Assembly (NCBI GenBank): GCA_047967505.1
Contig: CM106541.1
Length of the DNA stretch: 64,000 nucleotides
Strand: one strand, 5' to 3'
From: Dipteris shenzhenensis
Lineage: Eukaryota > Polypodiophyta > Polypodiopsida > Gleicheniales
Shown here in pieces: positions 12,501-24,500 of the stretch (the first letter of the stretch is position 1; each line of letters opens with the position of its first letter). The translations under genes and the position numbers were made by a program. The notes under the pieces are model-generated. The model was given only the letters and a program-made list of their open reading frames with translations. It made no database searches and was not told the DNA's origin.

Positions 12501-15500
12501 CTCTAATCTGTTGGGGAATCCCTCAATTGGTTGTATTCTCCAAGTCTGCCAAATCCTCTGACTCCCTCTCTCATCTTGGAGGAGCCCATCAAGTCCCACC
12601 TTGTAAAACCTATTGCGGATAAAACCTAGATCTTCCTTGAAGAATGGGATCCAGAGAGGCACTCCTGTCTGCGAAAACTGACCATCCCAGCAGTGGGGTG
12701 TCCACGGGCTGCGCAGTCCCTCCCACCACGACTCAGGGATCACTGAATCAATCTCTGCCACATGTGAACTTGCTCCGCGCAAGTGAGAGAGTACCTATAT
12801 CCTGGATTTTGTATCCCTAGGGAGTTGTCCACGGGCCCTAAAGGACCTACTAGCTGGGCCACTGTCCCACTACATCCATCCGATATGCTTCCTCTGCCCA
12901 AGAATACATCCCTTTGAGTCTTTGACCTTTGGGTGCCAAAGAATTGGCTGTCTCTCGAACTCCTCCCTACAGGAAGGGCTGGCCCAAATTAGTCCCTCAG
13001 AGACCCTATGCCATACCCTGATCAGGTTCCTCATGAATGATGAACCCCTCCCTGTGAGCAGTGCCTCTGAGAAGATCAATCTGTAAGATTCCTGCCACTG
13101 ACCATAGGTCCAGGGGGTATTCCTGAGAAGCCCCCTCCGAAGGAGGAGCTTCCAAGGTTCTGTTCCTGGTGTGTGGCCTCTAACCACTAGCTTACTTAGA
13201 AGGGCCCTACCCTGCATCTCTAGGTCTATGATGCCAAACCCACCCCTCGACTGTAGAAGGCAATGTTTGCCATGCCACTCTAGCCCTGGTGTTCCGTGTA
13301 CCATCCAAGCCCACCCACAAAAAATTCCACACCAATCTCTCGAGCTGGCCCACGCATCCTCTATGAAAACACCAGCATGATACAATATTCCAGGACGTGG
13401 CGAGTAGAACCTGGTTCACCACCAGGGCTCTGCTTGCAAGAGAGAGCTTGCTGGAGCTCCAGTAGAGAAGCTTGTACCGAACGCTCTCGAGAATTCGGGC
13501 AATCTACTACTCTGCCAAGATATCCATCCCCACCTAACATCCTAGGTGTCGCACTATCCGCCCCCATCAATCTGTAAGATTCCTGCCACTGACCATAGGT
13601 CCAGGGGGTATTCCTGAGAAGTCCCCTCCGAAGGAGGAGGTTCCAAGGTTCTGTTCTTGGTGTATGGCCTCTAATCACTAGCTTGCTTAGAAGGGCCCTA
13701 CCTTGCATCTCTAGGTCTATGATGCCAAACCCACCCCTCGACTGTAGAAGGCAATGTTTGCCATGCCACTCTAGCCCTGGTGTTCCGTGTACCATCCGAG
13801 CCCACCCACAAAAAATTCCACACCAATCTCTAGAGCTGGCCCATGCATCCTCTATGAAAACACCAGCATGATGCAATATTCCAGGACGTGACGAGTAGAA
13901 CCCGGTTCACCACCAGGGCTCTGCTTGCAAAAGAGAGCTTGTTGGAGCTCCAGTCGAGAAGCTTGCACCGAACGCTCTCGAGAACTGGGGCAATCTGCTG
14001 CTCTACCAAGATATCCATCCCCACCTAACATCCCAGGTATCTCACTGTCCACCCCGTGGGATCCACCTGAAGCCAAGGGCTGCCCCCTTGTCTCTAATCT
14101 CCTGAACCTCCTCCGTGCCCGTGAAGAATCCAATTGATTTGGTCTAGTTGATCCATGCTCCCAAGGCCTTGCAATATATGGCCAAGGCCCCCCTTACTGT
14201 CTCTAGGCTCCCCATAGTCCCTTCCATGAATAGAGCTGTATGATCCACAAACTCCGAGTCCAACAACTCATCCTCCTAATCGATCAAAAGTCTCAGACCG
14301 GAAAGGCCAGTGCCTGAGGAGAAGAAAATATCCCATGGCCTCCACCATGAAGAGAAACAGGAAGGGGGCGAGCGGGAAACCCTGCCGAACTAAGCAGGAC
14401 AAAAGAAAAGGCTCTCCCGTGTGGCTGTTGATGGTCACCTGATTGGAGCTCCCCGCATAAAGGGCTACCACCCCTCTAATTCATCTCTCTTATGAAAAAC
14501 CAAGTTTCGAAGGTGTTCACCCAGGGCGAGCTTATACCAAGCAGGGCCACATCTATGAGGCTGAGATACAAACCCTCTGCTCCTGTCAGCTACTGCAGGG
14601 GACCAAACAAATCTCGAGTCCCCTTACTGGAAGGAGGTGATGGCTATGTCGGATATTTGCCGCTATGAGCATATGCTCTTGAATCAGTGGAGCAAGCAAC
14701 AAGTGACATCATGACGAGGGCTATGGGCAGGGTCTTGGTCTTGCAAACAGGCCCTGGAAGCACCCCGTACGAAGAATCAGGTATTGCGTGGCTGATTGCG
14801 TGCACGATCATGAAGTCCACGCACTTTCCAACTCACCACCATCCAACTCCTCATGAGGAGGATGTCGAGGAGAATAGAGCTCACCTATGAGTAAGAGCTT
14901 GCTCTAGAAAGCGAGACTTCTATGATTTTGATGGGGGCTTGGAGGGAGAATACTATGTGTCTTTGCGTCTATAGACTAGAAGAGCAACTGGCTCAACTCC
15001 TACCTTCCGCGCCCACTACATCATGAATGAAAAGTCAGCCCCGAATGCCTTTGCACACTGCTGTAGCGTCCCGATGTTGCTATGCCGGCAAGTGAATCCT
15101 CACATCAGGTGGCAGTCGAATTTCACCTGTTGCTAAAAAACCTGAACCCGGTCTCTCTGAAGAGAACCCGGTCTCTCTGAAGAGACTTCTATGATTTTGA
15201 TGGGGGCTTGGAGGGAGAATACTATGTGTCTTTGCGTCTATAGACTAGAAGAGCAACTGGCTCAACTCCTACCTTCCGCGCCCACTACATCATGAATGAA
15301 AAGTCAGCCCCGAATGCCTTTGCACACTGCTGTAGCGTCCCGATGTTGCTATGCCGGCAAGTGAATCCTCACATCAGGTGGCAGTCGAATTTCACCTGTT
15401 GCTAAAAAACCTGAACCCGGTCTCTCTGAAGAGAATCCCAATTGGAAAAAGGCCGACGAGCCATGTGTGTACCACAGGTCCAACCCATACGGCCCCATCC

Positions 15501-18500
15501 ACTTGTCCATCATGCGAGACAAATGCTCCTCTACCATGTCATCAAACATATCCGATGTCCACTTCTCCTCTCCTATGGAGGCAAACTCTATGCCCCAAAA
15601 GGGATGGGTGTGGGATCCGACCGCACTGAACGATTCCCCCTTTGCAAGGCTGCAAAATCAAAACTTCAACTCAAGATACATGGGGTAGGAATCTAGGATT
15701 GCGAGGTGGTTCCACAGCCCCAAGCGCCAGAACTCCCTCGGCTAGGGAAGTCCAAGGCGAAGCAATGAGCCTCGAGCCTGTGACGCGGATCTGATGCTCC
15801 CCGCTTCCTGTTGTCACGTGCAGTAGGGGTTTGCTAAGAGGAGACTCCCACGTGCTTCTCCGGGAGAGGGGTTGGGCTAGGAGACGATGCCTTCCCCTTA
15901 CCCACAGGCTGAGGGGTAGGGGAGGCACAAGAGGGACAAGGGGGTGGATGGCCTTGCTGTAGGGAGTGAAGCTGGGGGGGTGGGTAACAAGGGTGACGAC
16001 CTTCGAGGCAACAAGAGGGGGGGAGAGGTGGGGGAGTAGAGGGGATTTGGAAGGGGGGAATCTGGAGGGGGACGGCGAAAAGGATCCGAGGGGTATAGGG
16101 GACCAAGGGGGGAGGCAGGACCATGTGCCACTAAAGGTCCTCCTCTGTTCCCTAAGGGCGTCCCTCTGGAGGAGCGTCTGCCATTAACACATATGGTATC
16201 TATTGCGTCGGGCTATCTGGGTGCTCTTGGGTCTACTGTAGAAGCAAGGGGGTACAACCTAAAGGTGGATCCACAGCTTGCTCTCCCTGGGGAGAGGTAC
16301 CTGTCTCTTGCTCTTTTCTTTCTTTTGCCCTGCATCTGGCTCTTCATACTCCGGCTGTTGTTGTCTATAGGATCTCCGTGTCCTCTCCTCTTAGGTCTCC
16401 CTCTATTTACTCTACCTATGCTATGTGGGGGCGGAAGCAGTCTGTGCTTGTCCTCTGGGATAATCACGGGCTAGATGCCCCAACTGTCTACAGTAGAGGC
16501 ACTATCCTAGAAGCCCTGAGATGAAGGCACTGTCCTAGAAGCCCTGAGATCTCCACCCTGCCTCAGCGTGCCCCTGTCCAGGGTCTCAAGAAGGATCATC
16601 TTTGGTGGGGACTCCGGGTGCTCCACAACTAATCTAAGCCTAGGGATCCCGTTGTCCGCGACTACTGAAGATGTTGTTGCCGGTAGGGACTCCCAAAAAT
16701 ATGCCCAAAATCCCCCCTATAGATGACAGGATGTGACATGTACTCCCTTGAGAGCCCAGCACGCAGAGCATCATCGGGAAGTGGAAAATATAATGTGTCA
16801 TGTCTATATACTCCATCGTGAAGCCATGATACCAAGGGATAAGGTAGACCAAATGTGGCCCCAGGAAAATCGGACTCTGCTCCACGAGGGCTTGTGAGGT
16901 GGTTGGAGAGATCAGCTATAGGAAAAAAACTCCCCTCCCATAGATAGTGCACTACCTCTTGAATGTGATCACACTTTAATGCTAAGCTCGTCTCAAGCCA
17001 CTCCCAAATCTGTCTCCTCGAGGATGTCATGCCGACGATCCGACCGACCACTGTCCTATCCTAGAGAGACCGAGCTGCATGCTGAACCTGCTGCTTGTCT
17101 AAAGGGGAGAGGAAATCTTCACAGCTTTGGGAGTCGAGGATGCTACCATGAGAGCTCCTCTGGCCAGACCAAGTGATCACTATCAAGATTATGTTCCCAA
17201 GAAACAAGCACTAGCACTTTGCTGCCTCAAAAAGAAAGAGAAAAACAGCCTGCCCAAAAGCTGCAAGCTGTGTGGGCTGCATCCAAAAGGACTGTGCTAA
17301 GCTCGTCTGAAGCCACTCCCAAATATGTCTCCTTGAGGATGTCATGCCGACGATCCGACCGACCACTGTCCTATCCGACCGACCACTGTCCTATCCTAGA
17401 GAGACCGAGCTGCATGCTGAACCTGCTGCTTGTCTAAAGGGGAGAGGAAATCTTCACAGCTTTGGGAGTTGAGGATGCTACCATGAGAGCTCCTCTGGCC
17501 AGACCAAGTGATCACTATCAAGATTATGTTCCCAAGAAGCAAGCACTAGCACTTTGCTGCCTCAAAAAGAAAGAGAAAAACAGCCTGCCCAAAAGCTGCA
17601 AGCTGTGTGGGCTGCCCTCCCATCTGTATCCAAGAGGACTTCCGTGCATGGAAGGCATACTCTGCTCTTTGATCAAGCAATGTCTGCAAGTGAGCCCTTG
17701 CCGCAGCAAGGCACTCTTGTATCCAAGCATCTGATGGTTGTCTCTGCTCCTTCCTCTACAAGGCTGCCAACTGCCGGCGGATACCAATCTCACGCCTAAG
17801 TACCTCACCTCACCAGGCACTAGCGACAGAGTGATAAAAGTCGTTGATAATGGCAAGTGCTGTGGCCACATGTGAAGGACCGGCCACCCCCCCCTGCATG
17901 TGAGAAACCCAGATCTCCAAGACTGCCTTTGTGAGAGTCTCATCTGTGTATAAGGCATTGGGGATCCTGATACTGTGAGACCGTCCTCTCAAATAAGGCT
18001 CTGAGATAGACAAAACTATCGAAAAATGGTCGGAAGTGAAAACACCAGGTGCAATGCAAAGTGTCCCCCCTCTATCAAGAGCCTAGTCATACACATAGAA
18101 TCTGTCAATCCGAGCATGGATAGGCATCTGCATCCTATGGTTCAACCATGAAAACAAAAGTGACTGAGACTGAATATGAAATGCATCATCTGACCAAAGA
18201 TCTCTGCCACTGAACCTGAACAAGAAGGCATCCCAAGCTACTCTCTCGAGGGAATGAATACCACCTTCTCTGCCTTCTTGCTTATCAGATGGTGCCTCAA
18301 CCATGTTGAAGTCACCTCCAATAATCCATGAATCTGCAATGTCAGCCCACGAGAGCAACTCTTTCCAAAAATGAACACGGTCCCCTCTGTTGTTCAGAGC
18401 GTAGAGGTTGAGGAAACCAACCTTACGTCCGTCAATCAAAAGTAAAACCCATTGAAGGGGGTGACGGTACCATGTCCAGTGACCAAAGGAGGGAGAATAG

Positions 18501-21500
18501 AATCTGAAACTGATATGCGTGTACCTCCTCTGGTTCCCAAGGCAGAAAGCCAAAAAGTCTAGCCTGAAAGCAGCTTACTTGACTTGGAGCAATCTCTGAC
18601 ATCCAATTTGTGTTCCTGAAGAAAAAGAATGTCTAAGAAATCACCTGAAACACCTGGATGGAGCTGATTCTAGATCAGCTGTTTGCGACGACGATGAGAG
18701 ATGCCGCCCAATCCCTATATATTCCAACTGGCTATCCTCATCAGCGGGAGGAAGCGGGTTGGAATACCTTACCCGACCTGGTGGCGAAAAAAGAACCCTC
18801 TACCGAAGCTGACCTCCTGCCATACACACGAGGTCCAAGGGGAGGAAAGTCAACAGGTGAGAGAGAGAAAGATCTCTCAATAGGGATGCCGATATCTGGC
18901 TCTCCAAAAGTGGAAGGTACAAAATCATCATCTGGGAGGTCAGAGAGGTCCTCCAAAGCGAAAAAGGAGTTCCGCTGAGCCAGTCCTGGGGAGGGGGTTC
19001 GAAGGATTCCTACCGAAGCAGGGAGAGAATGTAAGACCCCCTTCCCTCTATCCACAGAAGGAGTAGCTGACCTTCTGCCATACACACGAGGTCCAAGGGG
19101 AGGAAAGTCAACAGGTGAGAGAGAGAAAGATCTCTCAATAGGGATGCCGATAACTGGCTCTCCAAAAGTGGAAGGTACAAAATCATCACCAGGGAGGTCA
19201 GAGAGGTCCTCCAAAGCGAAAAAGGAGTTCCGCTGAGCCAGTCCTGGGGAGGGGGTTCGAAGGATTCCTACTGAAGTAGGGAGAGAATGTAAGACCCCCT
19301 TCCCTCTATCCACAGAAGGAGGCACCTGTACTGGGTCTTGATCAAGAAGTGCTGCGGACGAGATGCCAACAACCTGGGCTGCTGAGGGAGGTACAGCCTG
19401 ATCCTAGGGTGGAGTGGAAGAAGGCTACTGAACACTAGGCTCCAAGGCGTTAGCCTCCCAAGGCTCCAAGGGGGTAGCCTCTGAAGATGTGGAGGTATGA
19501 TATGAAGTAGAGGGCCTAATCACGACCGGATCCCACCGTGGGCCAAAGGTGGTGCGGGGTGCAGGAGGGACTCGAGTAGCCCTAGGAGGGAGGGGATCCC
19601 TTGTATGAGGTAGTGCCTATGGAGCGGTAGGTCCTGCACCTGCTCTCTGTCGTAAGCTAGTACGAGCTGGTTGCTTTTTGGCCCTCTTTTTCTTCTTTGG
19701 GCAATCTCTGGCGAAGTGCCTAAGGATTTGTAAATCCTACATTGGTCCTGCTGACTTGCAACCTCAAATCTCTGGCGGAAGAAAGACCCATCGGGTTGCT
19801 ATAGCATGATGTGGTCATCTGAAATATTAGGGTCCTGGACAATGACCCTAACACTGGGTACCCCATCCATCCTGACCGCCTCGGCAGCCGAAGAGGGCTC
19901 GCCAGGAAGAGGGGGGATATCTGCTACCACACCAAACCTCTCGCCAATAACTGAAAGAAGCCGGTGATAAACTGAGGGGAGACCAGGGAACCTGATGAAA
20001 ATAGAAACTCCCTGCTTGTCCTCTTCAACTGGGTCAAAGCCCAATTGAAAGGGAAACAAAAAAATCCTCCTGTAGCCTAGAAATAGAAACCCGGCCTGTA
20101 GCAAGTCTCTCGTGACGTCCAGGGAATCTAGGCACGCCTAAGGTGGGGGACAAGCTCCTGGGGAAGCGCCGCAAGCATCCAATCTCTAGCCTATGATCTA
20201 GAGGGGTGTGAACCAAAGATGCATGCGAAGAGAGTCGTGGAACACTCAGGCTCCAAGTCCTTTTGCAACTGCTGCAGCTCGTCTTTTGAAAATGTGACGG
20301 TTCTCGCAGCCAGTGTGTGCGGTAACGGATTGACTGAATGGGTGCCCATTCGTCAATCGAGGTGGGGAAGGACGACTCAAACACACAAAAAAACTCCATC
20401 CGCTTTCCTGATACCCAAGAGACCCCCAAAAAAACGGGGGTACACCTGAAGGGAGAGGGTGAAGGAAGGAGGGAGAAAGGAGAGAGAGCAAGTCAGAAGA
20501 AGTAGGGGATAGGTTGAAGGAGGAGGGAGGCTGAAGAAGGGGGGAGCTGGAAGGGGGGAGAGGGAGGGCAGCAAGGGAGAGAAGGGAAAGGGACAATAGG
20601 GGAGTGAAGAGGAGAGAGGGAGGGGAGGAGAGGAGGAGAGGGAAGGGGACGAGGGCCCGGGGGGGGCCACAGGAGCAGCAACGGGGGACAGCGTAGGCAA
20701 CAGCGCGGGAGGGGGGGCAACGCAACAGCAACGGGGGGGAATAGCTCAGCAGCAGCATGGGAGGGAAGCACAGTAACAGCACAGGGGAGGGGGAGCGCAG
20801 GAGCGGCATGGGGGGAGGTAGCGCAGTAGCAGCGCGGGAAGGGGTAGCACAGCAGCAGCACGGGAGGGGGTAGCGCAGCAGTAGAGGAAGGGACAACAAG
20901 TAGGGAGGGAGGGGATGGAGGAGGCAGCAAGGAGGGGAGTCGAGGGGAGGGCAACAGGAGGAGCGGGGAGCAGCAGCAGTCCCTACAAGATCAAACTGGA
21001 GGAGGATCAAACACAACATCCTCCAGTTTAAGATTGTTGCTTTGTACAAAGAGATGCAGTGAAGAAACTGCACCGTCAATAAAAACCACCTGTTTTTTGC
21101 CCTTGTGATTCTTCTTAATATAAGCCGGCATCCGAAATTTCTGAATCACAGGGTCAAAAACCTATTGTAACATGGGAATCTGAGTAATAGCAGGGGCAGT
21201 ATCCTGAGAGAGAGTATGCATGTCATCCTGTAAATCTCCCTCTGCATGGTGCTCAACAAGGGTGCAGTCCTAAGCGTCTTCAGCTAAAGGAAGATCTGCC
21301 TGTGATTTATCAACCTTCCTCCAATAGTGCTTCGGAGCAGTAGAGGGCTTCGCCAAAGAAGCCATAGCAGACAGCTAAAGAAGGAGCAGGAGGTATGGGC
21401 CTGGAAGTGGAAAGGCAAGCACGAGCAAAATGACCAACCTGTCTGCACCAATAACATGCAGTGGGAAAAGATGCAAAATGGAGCCTGATGCGCATCGGAT

Positions 21501-24500
21501 GAGCAAATCCCAAATCAAGATCCAGAGTAGATGGCACAGGCTGCCTCATATCCCACAAAATGCATAGACGAACATCACGAGATGCTTGCAAAAACACACA
21601 CACACACACACACTTTTTTTTTTTGTGAAACCAATAAAATTATATTATGAAACATTCATTTACATCAGGGCAGTGCTCAAGAAAAGAGCCAAAGCCCTAA
21701 GAAAAGAGCCAAAGCCCTATCCATCAGAAGCAGTAAAAGAAAAGATGAATACAAGAAACATCCAAATCTTCCTCATGTAAGGCATCATATAAAGACTGCC
21801 GCAATGAGGCTCGGAAGAACTCATAAGGATGCTGAAGGGGAGAATTTAGATATGCTTGATTTCGCTGCAGCCAGAGGGTCCATAAGGCCCAGTATCTGAT
21901 CCATTGGAAGAAAAGAGAATATTGTGACAAAGAAGCTGATAGTTTGCCCTACACCCAGAAAAACCTGGAGAACCTGTGTGCAGGAAATCTGAGAGATAAG
22001 AAATAGGAGATCTTGTCTAGAAGGTCTCTGGAATATGAACAAAACCACAATAGATGCGGAATACTCTCAGGAGTATGATGACATCTTGGACAAAGAGGTG
22101 AAGCAATCCTTCTTTGAGCCAATTTCACTCCCACTGGAAGAATACCAACAATGCATCTCCATAGAAAGAGTCTCTGCTTCAATGGCATTTTCAACTTCCA
22201 TATCAATTGCAATTTTCCTTTCCACCAGGCTAATGACTTATTCAAATGCCATAGAGAATTAGCATGATGAGCAATCCAAGGAGGAGGTATAGAAGTCAAT
22301 AAATGCAAAGGCCGAGAGGATATTCTTGGACTTGAAGACTGAAGGTGCCAATCTTGAAGCCTGTCTCTTACATTCAATGTTGGAATCGGGACCAAAGGGA
22401 GTAAGAGATCAGCAATAGCTTTCCAAATAGGTCTGTGATGCATCCCAAGATTGTATTGTCGACATGCTGCTAGAAAAGAGAGAATATGTCCTTGCATATC
22501 TACCACGCCATCAATGAAATGCATGCCCAATTTCATAAGATTGTAAGCTCTGATTAGTTGTTGTACAGCAAGGGGAGAGGAAAACACAGCACTCCAATGA
22601 ATGCTTTCCATTCTGAGTGAGGAAGCTATAGAAGCAAGATGGGGAGACCATTTGATGTGAGAGAGTACTTGCTTCCAATCCTGAATCAAGGAAGTAGAAA
22701 ATGGACAACCATGGATTTTAACTTGAAATTTGCCAAGTACTCCAATGGATCAACTAGCCAATGTCCATAAGCATTTGCGCGCATCTGACCACACAAAATT
22801 GCCAACACGATAGACCAAGGCTGCTCTTGTTGAAAAAATGTCTTCAGCATAGTGATCTTTCTTGCCAACACATGAAATTTGATGTTTATTATATTCAAAC
22901 CACCATGCATTCTTGGTGAGCAAAGCAATTCCATTTTGAGCAACCTTAAAGCTTTTTTATGAAGCTTAGTTTTCCAAAAAATCTCCATGGCTTGAGACAT
23001 AAAGGAAGTGAGGTCTCGAGATGACCAATGTAATAGAGGAAGGTAGAACTGGACATAAGCTAGAACAATCGACTGGACAATTCGAAGCCGTACATGTAGA
23101 GGCCAAGTGGAGATCTTCCAATATTCTAATTTGTCCTGAATTTTGTTGGACACCCATGATATTTGATGCTTATTTCTGATTTTCCAGCCAATGGGATAGC
23201 CCAAATGTCTTACTATGTTTTTCGGATAAATAATCTGGCCGGGGGCCACAGGATAGCATGCTAGTCACAATGCTTGAGAGGCAAGAGTTTTGATTTCTGA
23301 AAATTAATTTTAAGACCAGCTGCCAACCCAAAATCTGAAAGGGTATCCATCAAGAGGCAAAGCTCCAAAGGACTGTTCTTTGGCATGAAGAATGAATCAT
23401 CTGCATAAGCCTGTGCAATGAAGGGTCGTGAACCAGAAATCTGAAGCCCCACTAACTGTCCAGTATCAACCAGATGATCCATATAAAGAAGCAAAGGATG
23501 TGAAGCAATGGCATAGAGCAAAGCACTGAGAGGGCATCCCTGTCGAACTGATCGTTCCAGAGTGCAAGACTTAGACAAATGATTCCCTATAAAGCATTGT
23601 GCAGTGGAATCTGAGTAAAGCCAATATATGACATTAACTAGCTTTGGCCCAAAACCAAGTTTAAACATGATTTGAGAGACATAATCCCACTGTACCGTAT
23701 CAAATGCCTTCGCCACATCCACCTGCATGACCAAAACATCTTGAGCTGAATATTTCGCATATTCCATTGCGATGAGAGTATTAGAGATATTGTCATGAAT
23801 ATGCTGTCTTGGAACAAAACCATATTGCCTGGGATGAAGTCCATCATGAAGGATATCCTTTATCCGATGTACCAACATTTTGGCAATAAGTTTGTATATA
23901 ACCGGCATCAAAGTGATGGGCCTCTAGTCATCCATTGTCTCACTGAGGTTTTTTGGGCACAAGCTTAACCAGACCATGCTTCCAAGCTGAGGGAAGATGT
24001 TGATGCTGCCAGGCTACATTAATGAACTTCAAAATTGGACCCTTCAATTCAGCCTAGAAGGCTACAAAAAATTCAACTGTCAAACCATCCCAGCCAGGGG
24101 ATTTATGTTTACCCAAATGCTTGAGGGCTTCATCCAATTCAATATCCGAGAAAGAAATTTCCAGCATTGTAGCTTTTTGCAAAGAAACAATAGGAGAAAC
24201 AAGCTCTGTAAATCTGTTCTGAGCCAAAGCAACTTGAGGTGTAGAAGAAGAGGGCTGAGAAAAAAGAAGCTGAAAATGATCCAGACATTGTTTTTCTAGC
24301 TGAGATAAAGTGAGATAAAGTCTGGGTCCAAAGACCATCTGGTTTCCTGACCCTCATGATAGATTGACTTTGTCTATGTGCATGTAAATTCCGAAAGAAA
24401 GATTTCGAGGAACAACCCTTATCTACCATAGGTTTAACTCTAGTCCTGGTCTGCCATTTGGAAAGCTTTCGTTTATCATTGGCATCAATTATGGATGAAG

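Larger units (their letters stand above)
14660..18080 (-). mobile_element. Degenerate LINE-B-like interior
   Basis: Minus-strand frames are short and broken. At 18013-17524 the post-endonuclease segment is readable (IRIPNALYTDETLTKAVLEI, then VSHMQGG). It matches 61170-61290 on the plus strand (IRIPDALYAKKYLTKAAL). At 17051-16660 (WEWLETSLALKCDHIQEVV) and 15930-15350 the frame is weak; 16130-15840 is proline/serine-rich. I cannot show whether this is one element or several superimposed. Confidence 0.45.

Noticed and set aside
20246-21079. A 277-codon minus-strand ORF
   Set aside because: Most of it is the polypyrimidine leader translated; it merely runs into the beginning of LINE-B ORF1 in a different frame.
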